NCBI GenBank assembly: GCA_028279475.1
Contig: JANQNR010000003.1
Coordinates: 62,001 to 126,000, forward strand
DNA length: 64,000 nucleotides
Direction: 5' to 3'
From: Rickettsiales bacterium
GTDB taxonomy: Bacteria; Pseudomonadota; Alphaproteobacteria; Rickettsiales; UBA998
Below are positions 56,643 to 64,000 of this stretch, piece by piece. The notes below the pieces were generated by a model. It did no database searches. It saw nothing but the letters and a program-made list of their open reading frames with translations, and was not told where the DNA came from. The position numbers were made by a program, and so were the translations under genes. The number at the start of each line of letters is the position of its first letter. Position 1 is the stretch's first letter.

Positions 56643-57389
56643 CTATTCTTCTATCACCATATTCCGATAGCGTAGACAAATCCGCTCTTCTCCTTCCTGC
56701 CAATTGGTGGGTTTGTAGATGCCCAGCTTGAAATAAGGGGGACGGCGATCATTAAATCGGTTCGGTCCCTCCAGATTTGCCAGTTCCTCACCATCCATGG
56801 ATACGCGCAAATACCCCTCACCCGCTTCATCATGGGCAAAACGCGTCTGCATGGAAAAACGCCGCCACTCACCGGGCATCACGCCAACACTATGAAAGAC
56901 CGTTCTTGCCTGAATCGTGCTACCCGGCTCGGTGCAGTGATTACCCGAAGTTTTGGATACCAAGGTTGCATCCCAGCGATTCTGCATATTCAACCGCTCG
57001 TTCTCCATAACCAGCGCCGAAGGAGGACAACGCCACGCCTCTCCGGAATCCGGAAAGGAGTGAATCTGCATAATGCTGTACCATGCATCCGATTTTATGG
57101 TGCCTGGCACCACCTGAAAATCAAAACTGATGCCGACTTCCGGTGCCAGCGCCCCTACCGTAAACTCGCAACGCTTCTGTTTATCTTTACGATTCAGACA
57201 AAATTCGATGGTAGGTATTGCTTCACCCGGCACCTGCCGGTAGGTCGCCTGCGGGCATTCCAACTGCACACGCAGAGCATCGACGCTCAATGCGGGAGCT
57301 AGTGTCTCCTGAATAAACGCCTGCTCAGCGTTTGCCAGCGCCGTAGCCGCTCCTGTAATCAACATGAAGAAAATACTGAAAAATTTCAT
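56643..57389 (-). CDS. Exported polysaccharide-lyase-like (heparin lyase I fold) protein
   Basis: Protein with a signal peptide (about 1-20) and a jelly-roll-like domain resembling the Polysacc_lyase/heparin-lyase family. Recognisable parts are SDAWYSIMQIHSFPDSGE, RWDATLVSK, RRFSMQTRFAHDEAGEGYL and the typical LEGPNRFNDRRPPYFKLGIY. Six or more cysteines suggest disulfides. If active it would cut uronic-acid polymers in the periplasm or outside. Substrate and activity are not known, and a binding role is possible. Divergent from trkH and next to a sugar-modification pair. Confidence 0.72.
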   Translation of the reverse strand: MKFFSIFFMLITGAATALANAEQAFIQETLAPALSVDALRVQLECPQATYRQVPGEAIPTIEFCLNRKDKQKRCEFTVGALAPEVGISFDFQVVPGTIKSDAWYSIMQIHSFPDSGEAWRCPPSALVMENERLNMQNRWDATLVSKTSGNHCTEPGSTIQARTVFHSVGVMPGEWRRFSMQTRFAHDEAGEGYLRVSMDGEELANLEGPNRFNDRRPPYFKLGIYKPTNWQEGEERICLRYRNMVIEE

Positions 57390-57409
57390 CGCTTACGCTC
57401 CCTCGTCAC

Positions 57410-57444
57410 TTGTTATTTCCTTATCACGGCAGTATACACACTCC
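57410..57444 (+). promoter_or_regulatory. Candidate promoter giving a leaderless trkH transcript
   Basis: TTGTTA (57410-57415), a 17-nt spacer, TATACA (57433-57438), then six bases before the ATG at 57445. Initiation 7 nt after the -10 box would fall on the start codon. No ribosome site is visible. Confidence 0.45.
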
Positions 57445-58890
57445 ATGTTCTGGCGTCCGATATTACTGGTTAACGGAGTACTGCTAAGCGTGCTTGGCAT
57501 CGCTATGCTGTTCCCCGTCATTGCCGATCTGCTATCCAACCATACCGACTGGAAAGTATTTGCCACCTCCAGCCTACTAACACTTTTTATCGGCATGTCC
57601 CTGTTTTTAACCAACCGAGGATACAAAGGAGAGTTAAAAATTAGACAGGCATTTCTGCTGACCAGTACCAGCTACTTTAATGTCTCTCTGTTCGCTTCTC
57701 TGCCATTCTTGTTGTCCGACCTGGATATGGACTTTACTGACGCCTATTTTGAAGCGGCTTCTGGCATTACCGCCACTGGAGCAACGGTGCTCACCGGACT
57801 GGATGCAGCGCCTCCGGGCATTCTGCTGTGGCGCTCTATTCTCATGGCACTGGGTGGTATCGGGATTGTGGTCATGGCGCTGGCTATCCTCCCAATGCTA
57901 CGCATTGGGGGCATGCAGTTATTCCGCACAGAATCATCCGATAATTCGGAAAAGACTCTACCTCGCGCCAAGGAAATCGCCATGACCATCGCCACGATTT
58001 TTGTCGCATTGACATTATTATGCGGATGGTGTTACTGGCTGGCCGGAATGGACAGCTTTGATGCGCTATGTCATGCCCTGACTACAGTCGCTACCGGTGG
58101 GTTCTCAACCCATGACAGCTCTATTGGTTATTATAACTCCGTCACTATCGAAATGATCGCCATCGTGTTCATGATTAGCGGCGCACTCCCCCTGATGCTC
58201 TATTATCAAACGATCAACGGCAACCCAACTGCTTTGTGGCGTAACACGCAGGTACGCTTTTTTTTGACGATTATCATTTTAGTCACCAGCGCCTTGTCCA
58301 TCTGGCTCATGCTGGAAGAACAGTATAATTTATTTCAGGCTGTGCGGTATTCATTGTTCTCGACTGTCGCTATCATTACCACCACCGGCTATGGTATTGT
58401 GGACTATAGCCAATGGGGCAGCTTCGCCACCAATCTACTCTTTATGCTAATCGTTGTGGGGGGATGCACCGGCTCCACCTCAGGCGGCATCAAGATTTTT
58501 CGATACCAAGTATTGTACGAAACCGCCAAAACCCAGTTGAAACAATTGATCCAGCCGCATGGTGTCTTCATTCCACGCTATGAAGGCAAACCCATTCCAG
58601 ACCCTGTTGTTGCGTCTGTTATGGCATTCCTTCTGTTATTTGCCTTTTTCTTTATGGCGTTTTCCATCGCACTTTCTGCCTTTGGACTGGATTTTCTCAC
58701 CAGCATGAGTGCTGCCGCACAGGCGTTGGCTAATGTGGGACCAGGACTGGGAAATGTCATCGGTCCTGCTGGACATTACGGTACGCTGCCGGAAGGCGCA
58801 AAATGGGTTTTGTGTCTGGCTATGATCATGGGACGGCTGGAACTGTTCACCGTGATCGTTATCTTTACCTCATCCTTCTGGAGCCGGTGA
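57445..58890 (+). CDS. trkH: TrkH-type potassium uptake protein
   Basis: Integral membrane K+ (or K+/H+) transporter subunit. Start MFWRPILLVNGVLLSVLG is the family start, so the frame upstream (from 57364) is left out. The four pore loops are seen: FEAASGITATGATVL, TTVATGGFSTHDSS, AIITTTGYGIVDY and SAAAQALANVGPGLG; each carries the Gly of the selectivity filter. About ten membrane spans and 481 aa, as usual. The cytosolic TrkA partner is not in the window. Confidence 0.95.
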   Translation: MFWRPILLVNGVLLSVLGIAMLFPVIADLLSNHTDWKVFATSSLLTLFIGMSLFLTNRGYKGELKIRQAFLLTSTSYFNVSLFASLPFLLSDLDMDFTDAYFEAASGITATGATVLTGLDAAPPGILLWRSILMALGGIGIVVMALAILPMLRIGGMQLFRTESSDNSEKTLPRAKEIAMTIATIFVALTLLCGWCYWLAGMDSFDALCHALTTVATGGFSTHDSSIGYYNSVTIEMIAIVFMISGALPLMLYYQTINGNPTALWRNTQVRFFLTIIILVTSALSIWLMLEEQYNLFQAVRYSLFSTVAIITTTGYGIVDYSQWGSFATNLLFMLIVVGGCTGSTSGGIKIFRYQVLYETAKTQLKQLIQPHGVFIPRYEGKPIPDPVVASVMAFLLLFAFFFMAFSIALSAFGLDFLTSMSAAAQALANVGPGLGNVIGPAGHYGTLPEGAKWVLCLAMIMGRLELFTVIVIFTSSFWSR

Positions 58891-58901
58891 TCCGGAAACA
58901 G

Positions 58902-59954
58902 CTAGTCGATCATCGCATTGATTTCCTGCTCGGAGATCGGCGTCTGAACCACCACGCCAAACCAGCCTAACCCGTCATACTCTTCGTACCCGATGGTACG
59001 CGCATAAGCGACGATATCGCCATTACCATCCGTATAGCAACCCTTGTTACCATCCTTGGTATCCAGGGGATAACGCTTGAGCATATCCTTACCGTCGGAA
59101 GATGCGATAATGTTATGTTTGGAATCCAGTAGCATCACGCGTGTACGCTTCCACTCATCCTGCGTCAATGTCGGCTCATCCTGAACGATCGAACGCGACT
59201 GCTCCGGCCAGTCAAAGAACACGCCCAGCACGCCCAATACATCCCCGTTCAGCTCTCCATCCCGACGAACCGCTGTCGAATAAATCGCCACCGGCAGATT
59301 GCCATGCATGGCATCGTTATGAATGTCATCCACCACGTAATCATCGCCGCTACGAGTCCGCATAGCATCACTGTACCAGCGTTCACCCGATACACTGGAA
59401 CCCACTGCATTCGAAAATTTCTGAGGCTCAGAACAGGCAATCACTTTGCCACTCGCATCTGCCAGCACCAGGTTCAAATACACCGTGTAAAAGCGATTAA
59501 TCACCCCTAATCGCTTGCCGGCGAAATCCACCTTCGCCTTTTCCGGATCCTGCAAGGCTTCATAAAATGCGCTATCCGTCGCCCACCAGCGCACATCTGC
59601 CGTCCGTTCAAACAAGTTACGTACAATCAGCTGCACCAGCGTTTGCGACATTTCAATCAGACGATTTCCTTCCAGGTCTTCTACCAAAATATCGGCAATC
59701 TGACGTCCTTTTTCGATCCGCTCTAGTACTACCTGCCGAAAATTGAGAGAATTTTTTGACGCCTGCGACGCCAGATTCTTCACCTCGGACGCCACCACGG
59801 TAAATCCGCGCCCCGCCTCTCCAGCACGAGCTGCCTCAATGGTTGCATTCAGCGACAACAGATTAATCTGTCCGGCGACTTTCTCATTCAGCGTGGCAAA
59901 TGCCTCTACATCTCCGGCAACCCGGTTGATAATTGTCTGTATTCTGCGTGGCAT
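58902..59954 (-). CDS. Soluble chemoreceptor-tip protein with C-terminal sensor-like domain
   Basis: The N-terminal part (about 15-75) is the methyl-accepting chemotaxis tip: [20 protein letters not shown] and [19 protein letters not shown], which contacts CheA and CheW. About 275 residues follow with a PAS/Cache-like sensor pattern ([53 protein letters not shown]). No membrane span is present, and the order is reversed from classical receptors, which have sensor first and tip last. It is probably cytoplasmic. No che genes are near. The start may be the ATG at 59954 with GGGA upstream. Confidence 0.8.
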   Translation of the reverse strand: MPRRIQTIINRVAGDVEAFATLNEKVAGQINLLSLNATIEAARAGEAGRGFTVVASEVKNLASQASKNSLNFRQVVLERIEKGRQIADILVEDLEGNRLIEMSQTLVQLIVRNLFERTADVRWWATDSAFYEALQDPEKAKVDFAGKRLGVINRFYTVYLNLVLADASGKVIACSEPQKFSNAVGSSVSGERWYSDAMRTRSGDDYVVDDIHNDAMHGNLPVAIYSTAVRRDGELNGDVLGVLGVFFDWPEQSRSIVQDEPTLTQDEWKRTRVMLLDSKHNIIASSDGKDMLKRYPLDTKDGNKGCYTDGNGDIVAYARTIGYEEYDGLGWFGVVVQTPISEQEINAMID

Positions 59955-60122
59955 AATTTACATTCCCACATTCGTTGTGAAATTGATAATGTCACGTTAT
60001 ACGCAACAAAATACAAATTTTTTATTAAAAAAACGATCGCTTGCCAATGCTTGTGTGAGTTTACTTGTGGTGATGCAGGAATGACATTATCTCATGGGTA
60101 GCTGGTAAAAAGGAGTCTTCAC

Positions 60123-61055
60123 ATGCGCATCACCCGATCAGTCAGACAGATTCTCAGCTGGTATGAGAGCGACAATCCCGGCGTCAAAACCAACCTGGCA
60201 CGAATGCTGATGCATGGGAAACTGGCCGGCACGGGCAAAATGGTGATTCTCCCGGTGGATCAGGGATTTGAGCATGGGCCGGTACGAAGCTTCGCGATAA
60301 ATCCGGATGCCTATGACCCGCACTATCATTTTCAACTGGCTGTTGATGCCGGACTCAATGCCTATGCTGCACCGCTGGGTATGCTGGAAACGGGAGCAGC
60401 CAGTTTCGCCGGCGCCATCCCCACGATTTTGAAAGTCAATAGCGCCAATACGCTCTATCCGGCAGATGCATCCCTACAGCCGACGCAGGCAATTACCGGT
60501 TCTATTGCGGATGCGTTGCGCCTTGGGTGCTGTGCCATCGGCTTCACCATTTATCCCGGCAGTGGCGAATCTTACGGTATGTTTGAGGAAATAAAGGAGA
60601 TGGCAGAGGAAGCAAAGGCGCATGGACTGGCCGTGATTATCTGGTCCTATCCGCGCGGTGCCGGGCTTTCCAAAGCTGGGGAAACGGCACTCGATATTTG
60701 TGCCTATGCTACCCACATGGCAGCGTTACTGGGCGCCCATATCATTAAAGTCAAACTGCCGACCGATGTAGTGGAGCAATCGGAAGCACTGCACCTGTAT
60801 CAGGAACAGGCGGTTCCCATTACGGCACTTGCGGATCGTGTCCGCCATGTAAAACAGGCAGCCTTTGATGGCAGACGCCTACTGATTTTCTCTGGTGGCG
60901 TCTCCAAGACGTCGAACAGCGTGCTGGAAGATGCCAGAGCCATTATGGAAGGCGGCGGCGATGGCTCCATCATTGGCCGCAACGCCTTCCAGCGCCCCCG
61001 CGATGAAGCCTTGAAAATGCTTGCTGACGTCATTGCGATCTATAAGAGGCAGTGA
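60123..61055 (+). CDS. fbaB: Class I fructose-bisphosphate aldolase (DhnA/FbaB type)
   Basis: Schiff-base aldolase of the archaeal/DhnA group, acting in glycolysis and gluconeogenesis. The start MVILPVDQGFEHGPVRSF is typical. The Schiff-base lysine is in HIIKVKLPT (K209 or K211). The phosphate site is FSGGVSKTS and GGGDGSIIGRNAFQRP. Length 310 aa is normal. AAGGAG lies nine bases before the ATG. The next gene's ATG overlaps its TGA, so they are coupled. The substrate could be another sugar phosphate of similar type. Confidence 0.92.
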   Translation: MRITRSVRQILSWYESDNPGVKTNLARMLMHGKLAGTGKMVILPVDQGFEHGPVRSFAINPDAYDPHYHFQLAVDAGLNAYAAPLGMLETGAASFAGAIPTILKVNSANTLYPADASLQPTQAITGSIADALRLGCCAIGFTIYPGSGESYGMFEEIKEMAEEAKAHGLAVIIWSYPRGAGLSKAGETALDICAYATHMAALLGAHIIKVKLPTDVVEQSEALHLYQEQAVPITALADRVRHVKQAAFDGRRLLIFSGGVSKTSNSVLEDARAIMEGGGDGSIIGRNAFQRPRDEALKMLADVIAIYKRQ

Positions 61056-63235
61056 TGTCACAACTCTCCAGCACGGCACCGGCAACATCACTACCGCTTT
61101 CCATGAAAAAGGCGCTACGCGAAGCAATGGCCTTACATAAAAAGAAGAAGCATCAGGCGGCTTGGCAAACGCTGCAACCCGTGCTGAGCGCCCATCCGTC
61201 CCATGTCCCGGCACTCAACCTGCAAATGGAACTCGCTCGACACACAAGACAGCTGGATGTCGCCATGCTGGCTGCCGTGCGTTCACTCAGCCATGACAAG
61301 ATGCAGCCCGGTATTGCCGCGACCCTGGCTGATATGCTCTGCGCCACCGGACGAATGCAGGAAGCACTGCCTTACCTCAAACTGGCTTGCATGGCCGACA
61401 AAAAACATCAGGAAAATTGGTTTCGCAGCGCCTTGATCTATTGGCGTGTGACGCGAGATAAAACACAGGCTTTTCCCTATCTGGAACATGCACTCACGCT
61501 GCCCGGTTCTCGCCGCGCAGAATGTCACCGTCTCGCTGGAGAGATATTGGCAGGTGAAGGCGATGAGCTGGGCGCATTCCTCCACATGGTTGATGCCATT
61601 GACGCGCTTGACCTGAAGCGTGACGACCACCGGAAATTGGAAATCGAGTACCTCAACCTGTTCGCCGGAGCGCAGGTTGCTGAAATTCCCTCAGACTACA
61701 TGGAACGCTGCAAGGCATTAATGCTGCGTTGCTTCGGCGCACCCGATGTCGCCAGCGCTTCTCTGGCACGGCTATGGTGCTTTATTCTGCGTCATGACAA
61801 AACGTTCGCCTGCTTGTTTGCGGATGGCGAGTTAGAATCACGCAGCGCATTGGCGCAGCAGACCTTCTTCCTGGAGGGATTACGCGAACTGACCATCATT
61901 GATGCCACCATAGAGACCGCCGTTGCCGGTATACGCAAACAATTGCTGCTGGCCATGCAGGAAGACGCGTGGACGGAACAGCAGACACAAGGCTGGCTCC
62001 CCTGTCTGGCCGCCCTCGCCTCCAGCTATTTTTATCATGAATACCTGGCGGATGTGGATGAACAGGAGCAATCCATCATTGATTCGCTGCAACAGCAAGA
62101 TGATGATACGACGCCCGACATGCATTACCTTGCGCAACACCTGTTGTTGGGATGCTATCTTCCACTTTCACAACTAGGAGACACTGAAACGCTGGCGTCC
62201 CGACTGGAATCTGCGTTGGCAGCGTTGGAACTTCCCGATGAACACAAGACCATGGTGGCCGATGTTATCACGGCGCAGTTAAGCGACTATCTGGAAGAAC
62301 AGACACTCAAAGCCAGCATCCCTTCGCTATCAGGCGCGCTCAAGGACAGCATCTCACAACAGGTGCAGGCGCAATATGAACGCTACCCGTACCCACGTTG
62401 GCGGCATTTGCCCGACCTGACACCCTGCACATTGCAGGCACATCTCACGCGGCTGTTCCCCTATGCAGCGCAGGAACCGGCAATACAGGCAGTCAGCCAG
62501 CCAGTGACCACACTCGTGGCGGGATGCGGCACCGGGCAACACCCGCTACTGCGCTACCGCACCTATCAGATGCAGCGCATTCTGGCCGTGGATCTGAGCT
62601 TTACCAGCCTGGCCTATGCCAAGCGTATGGCGCAGCAATTCGGGATTGATGCGATTGAATTCCTGCAAGGCGATATTCTGGAGCTAGACCAACTGGACGA
62701 GCAGTTCGATGTGGTGGAAAGCTGTGGTGTCCTGCACCATATGCACGACCCGATGGCCGGGTGGCAACGCATCTGCGAACGCCTCAAGCCGGGCGGATTG
62801 ATGAACATTGCGCTTTACAGCCAAACCGCGCGCAAGACCGTCTCCGACGCCAGAGCCGTGATCGCCAAAGAGGGATATACCGACGATGTAGCGAGCATGC
62901 GCGCTCTGCGCCGCGACATTATCAACGGGGGCGAGGATCATCCGCTCGCGTCGTTGCAACGCTGGCGAGACTTTTTCACCACCTCGCAGCTGTGTGATCT
63001 GGTTTTTCACGTACAGGAGCACCAGTTCACCATCCCCATGATTCAAGAAGCGCTGGACACGCTGGGGCTGGCCTTCATTGGCTTTCAGTTCCCCGACCAC
63101 CATCACAAAATCTCGGCGTTTTGCCATCGCTTCGGCGCGGACGCACTGCGCGACCTCTCCGCCTGGGATACCTACGAGCAGGAGCACCCCCATACGTTCC
63201 GGGCAATGTACCAGTTTTGGTGCTATAAACATTAG
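61055..63235 (+). CDS. TPR-like protein fused to a class I methyltransferase
   Basis: 726 aa. Residues about 15-140 form TPR-like helices (AMALHKKKKHQAAWQTLQPV; AATLADMLCATGRMQEALPY). A long helical middle part follows. The C-terminal 260 residues form a SAM methyltransferase: motif I TTLVAGCGTGQHPLLR near 488, motif II ILAVDLSFTSLAYAKRMA, and VVESCGVLHHMHDPMAGW with LKPGGLMNIALYS. The methyl acceptor is unknown; TPR-methyltransferase fusions often act on proteins or surface sugars. Start ATG overlaps the aldolase stop (TGATG), with AGAGG upstream; a GTG one codon earlier is possible. Confidence 0.88.
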   Translation: MSQLSSTAPATSLPLSMKKALREAMALHKKKKHQAAWQTLQPVLSAHPSHVPALNLQMELARHTRQLDVAMLAAVRSLSHDKMQPGIAATLADMLCATGRMQEALPYLKLACMADKKHQENWFRSALIYWRVTRDKTQAFPYLEHALTLPGSRRAECHRLAGEILAGEGDELGAFLHMVDAIDALDLKRDDHRKLEIEYLNLFAGAQVAEIPSDYMERCKALMLRCFGAPDVASASLARLWCFILRHDKTFACLFADGELESRSALAQQTFFLEGLRELTIIDATIETAVAGIRKQLLLAMQEDAWTEQQTQGWLPCLAALASSYFYHEYLADVDEQEQSIIDSLQQQDDDTTPDMHYLAQHLLLGCYLPLSQLGDTETLASRLESALAALELPDEHKTMVADVITAQLSDYLEEQTLKASIPSLSGALKDSISQQVQAQYERYPYPRWRHLPDLTPCTLQAHLTRLFPYAAQEPAIQAVSQPVTTLVAGCGTGQHPLLRYRTYQMQRILAVDLSFTSLAYAKRMAQQFGIDAIEFLQGDILELDQLDEQFDVVESCGVLHHMHDPMAGWQRICERLKPGGLMNIALYSQTARKTVSDARAVIAKEGYTDDVASMRALRRDIINGGEDHPLASLQRWRDFFTTSQLCDLVFHVQEHQFTIPMIQEALDTLGLAFIGFQFPDHHHKISAFCHRFGADALRDLSAWDTYEQEHPHTFRAMYQFWCYKH

Positions 63236-63249
63236 CTGTTATCAGTTAC

Positions 63250-63555
63250 TTACCGTAATCGTCCTTTGATGCGATTCAACACATCCATACGCTCATGATA
63301 AATTGCTATAATGGCCATTGGACAGCCACGTTTTTCTAACCCAAATAGGTAATGGTGTTGACAATGCATCACCATTAACCGTAGGTGAATGCCGTCCAAA
63401 ACTTTGTAACTCCCAAACTTTTTTGCAAGATTTTCTGCGCAGTTTTCCAACTTTGCCACATAACGCACGGCTTGTTTTCGACCATGTCTGATTCGAGTAT
63501 ATTCAACAATCGCTTCAAGGTCTGCCCGTGCAAAGCGAGTGAACTCGTATGGCAT
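63250..63555 (-). CDS. RelE/ParE-type toxin
   Basis: 101-aa protein of the ParE/RelE fold: YEFTRFARADLEAIVEYTR, KQAVRYVAKLENCAENLA, and the final GCPMAIIAIYHERMDVLNRI. ParE members poison gyrase and RelE members cut mRNA; sequence alone favours the ParE branch. It abuts the antitoxin gene with no gap. Both likely form an operon with the promoter upstream of the antitoxin. Confidence 0.9.
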   Translation of the reverse strand: MPYEFTRFARADLEAIVEYTRIRHGRKQAVRYVAKLENCAENLAKKFGSYKVLDGIHLRLMVMHCQHHYLFGLEKRGCPMAIIAIYHERMDVLNRIKGRLR

Positions 63556-63813
63556 TTATGATGCGTCCATTTGGCGAAGCTTCTCGTCTGCTATATCTGA
63601 AAATTTTTTCTGTATCATGTGGCCGGTTTCTGCTTCCCTGATACGCTCGCCCAGCAATGTTTTTAATTCCTCCATGGCCTGCGCCTCCTCATCCATGTCG
63701 TTAGAAAACAGCCGCTCCATCACAAATTCTTTAATGGTTTTGCCTTGGATGGCTGCCATGGCCGTCACCTGCTGATGCTGTTCCACTGTAACATCAATCG
63801 TAATCCTGCTCAT
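63556..63813 (-). CDS. Ribbon-helix-helix-type antitoxin
   Basis: 85-aa partner of the toxin. The N-terminus (MSRITIDVTVEQHQQVTAMA, then IQGKTIKEFVMERL) fits a ribbon-helix-helix DNA-binding domain as in ParD. The helical acidic C-terminus would bind the toxin. ATG at 63813 has AAGGAG eight bases before it; the frame runs 22 codons further upstream without support. An inverted repeat lies in its promoter. Confidence 0.87.
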   Translation of the reverse strand: MSRITIDVTVEQHQQVTAMAAIQGKTIKEFVMERLFSNDMDEEAQAMEELKTLLGERIREAETGHMIQKKFSDIADEKLRQMDAS

Positions 63814-63834
63814 TTTATTCTCCTTATCAGACAT

Positions 63835-63863
63835 AGAGTAGCAGAAAATGTAAAAACTTACAA
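63835..63863 (-). promoter_or_regulatory. Promoter and operator of the toxin-antitoxin operon
   Basis: On the minus strand TTGTAA (63863-63858), a 17-nt spacer and TACTCT (63840-63835) make a promoter 22 nt before the antitoxin start. The -35 box overlaps a perfect inverted repeat TGTAA-GTTT-TTACA (63849-63862), a likely site for self-repression. Confidence 0.5.
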
Positions 63864-63899
63864 ATGATAAGAAAATCATTGCGTCACTTCCTCTGCCAA

Positions 63900-64000
63900 C
63901 TACCCACTCGGAAAGGTCAGTGTCACCACCGCTCCGCCTTCCACGCGGTTGGCGACCGTAATGGTTCCCTTGTGATCCTCGATGATCTTTTTGACGATGG
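63900..64000 (-). CDS. Histidine kinase, C-terminal end (partial)
   Basis: Only the last 32 codons are inside the window. They read IVKKIIEDHKGTITVANR then GGAVVTLTFPSG and a stop, the closing part of a HATPase_c domain. The sequence resembles NtrY/NtrB-like sensor kinases of alphaproteobacteria. The rest lies beyond the right edge. Confidence 0.85.
   Translation of the reverse strand, partial: IVKKIIEDHKGTITVANRVEGGAVVTLTFPSG

Overview
The window looks like the chromosome of an alphaproteobacterium of moderate GC. The evidence is an alpha-type SspB with its conserved C-terminal motif, a class I lysyl-tRNA synthetase, a DUF2336 protein, the dnaK-dnaJ-dapB order, an NtrY-like kinase end, and PrtD-type type I secretion. 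It makes its own pyrimidines/arginine precursor, branched amino acids, lysine and isoprenoids, and carries copper delivery and K+ uptake genes, so it is not a strongly reduced obligate endosymbiont. I cannot fix the order or family from sequence alone.

Layout. 1-6045: end of an RTX repeat protein, then a packed + strand run of type I ABC exporter, HlyD adaptor, SCO1/SenC and PCu(A)C copper chaperones. 6048-7980 (-): M23 peptidase, exonuclease III and a possible 35-aa membrane peptide. 8251-14050: carA and carB, split by an AT-rich SIR2-like gene and a palindromic repeat. 14175-22369: two-TM hypothetical, ruvX, ilv large subunit, dapB, dnaJ, dnaK, sspB. 22462-26159: a secreted FecR protein with a TbpB-like C-terminus, paired with a small exported TPR protein. 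26363-32873: typA, queA, periplasmic cyclophilin, bacterioferritin and its ferredoxin, AsmA. 32941-34820: tRNA-Gly, a MazEF-type pair and DUF2336. 35055-42326: peroxidase, lysS, ampD-like amidase, GltD-like subunit, exported or lipid-anchored hypotheticals. 42386-47358: two-partner secretion exoprotein and its transporter. 47431-54888: ribF, ftsK, ffh, xseB, ispA. 54913-58890: glycosyltransferase, acyltransferase, exported polysaccharide-lyase-like protein, TrkH. 58902-64000: soluble chemoreceptor-tip protein, class I aldolase, TPR-methyltransferase, RelE/ParE pair, end of a histidine kinase.

Three export routes serve the surface: type I (RTX), two-partner secretion, and the FecR/TPR pair, whose route is unknown. 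Most of the rest is housekeeping. Accessory signals sit between core genes: the SIR2-like gene inside carAB, two toxin-antitoxin pairs, and several palindromic repeats. The most striking repeat is a 24-bp terminal-inverted-repeat element filling the xseB-ispA gap, whose right end supplies the only good Shine-Dalgarno for ispA. Three genes (sspB, ribF, trkH) have promoter-like hexamers placed so that transcription would start at the start codon. No CRISPR array, rRNA operon, phage or intact transposase gene was seen. The best leads for something new are the SIR2 insertion in carAB, the xseB-ispA element, the barrel-less TPR/FecR pair and the inverted-architecture chemoreceptor.
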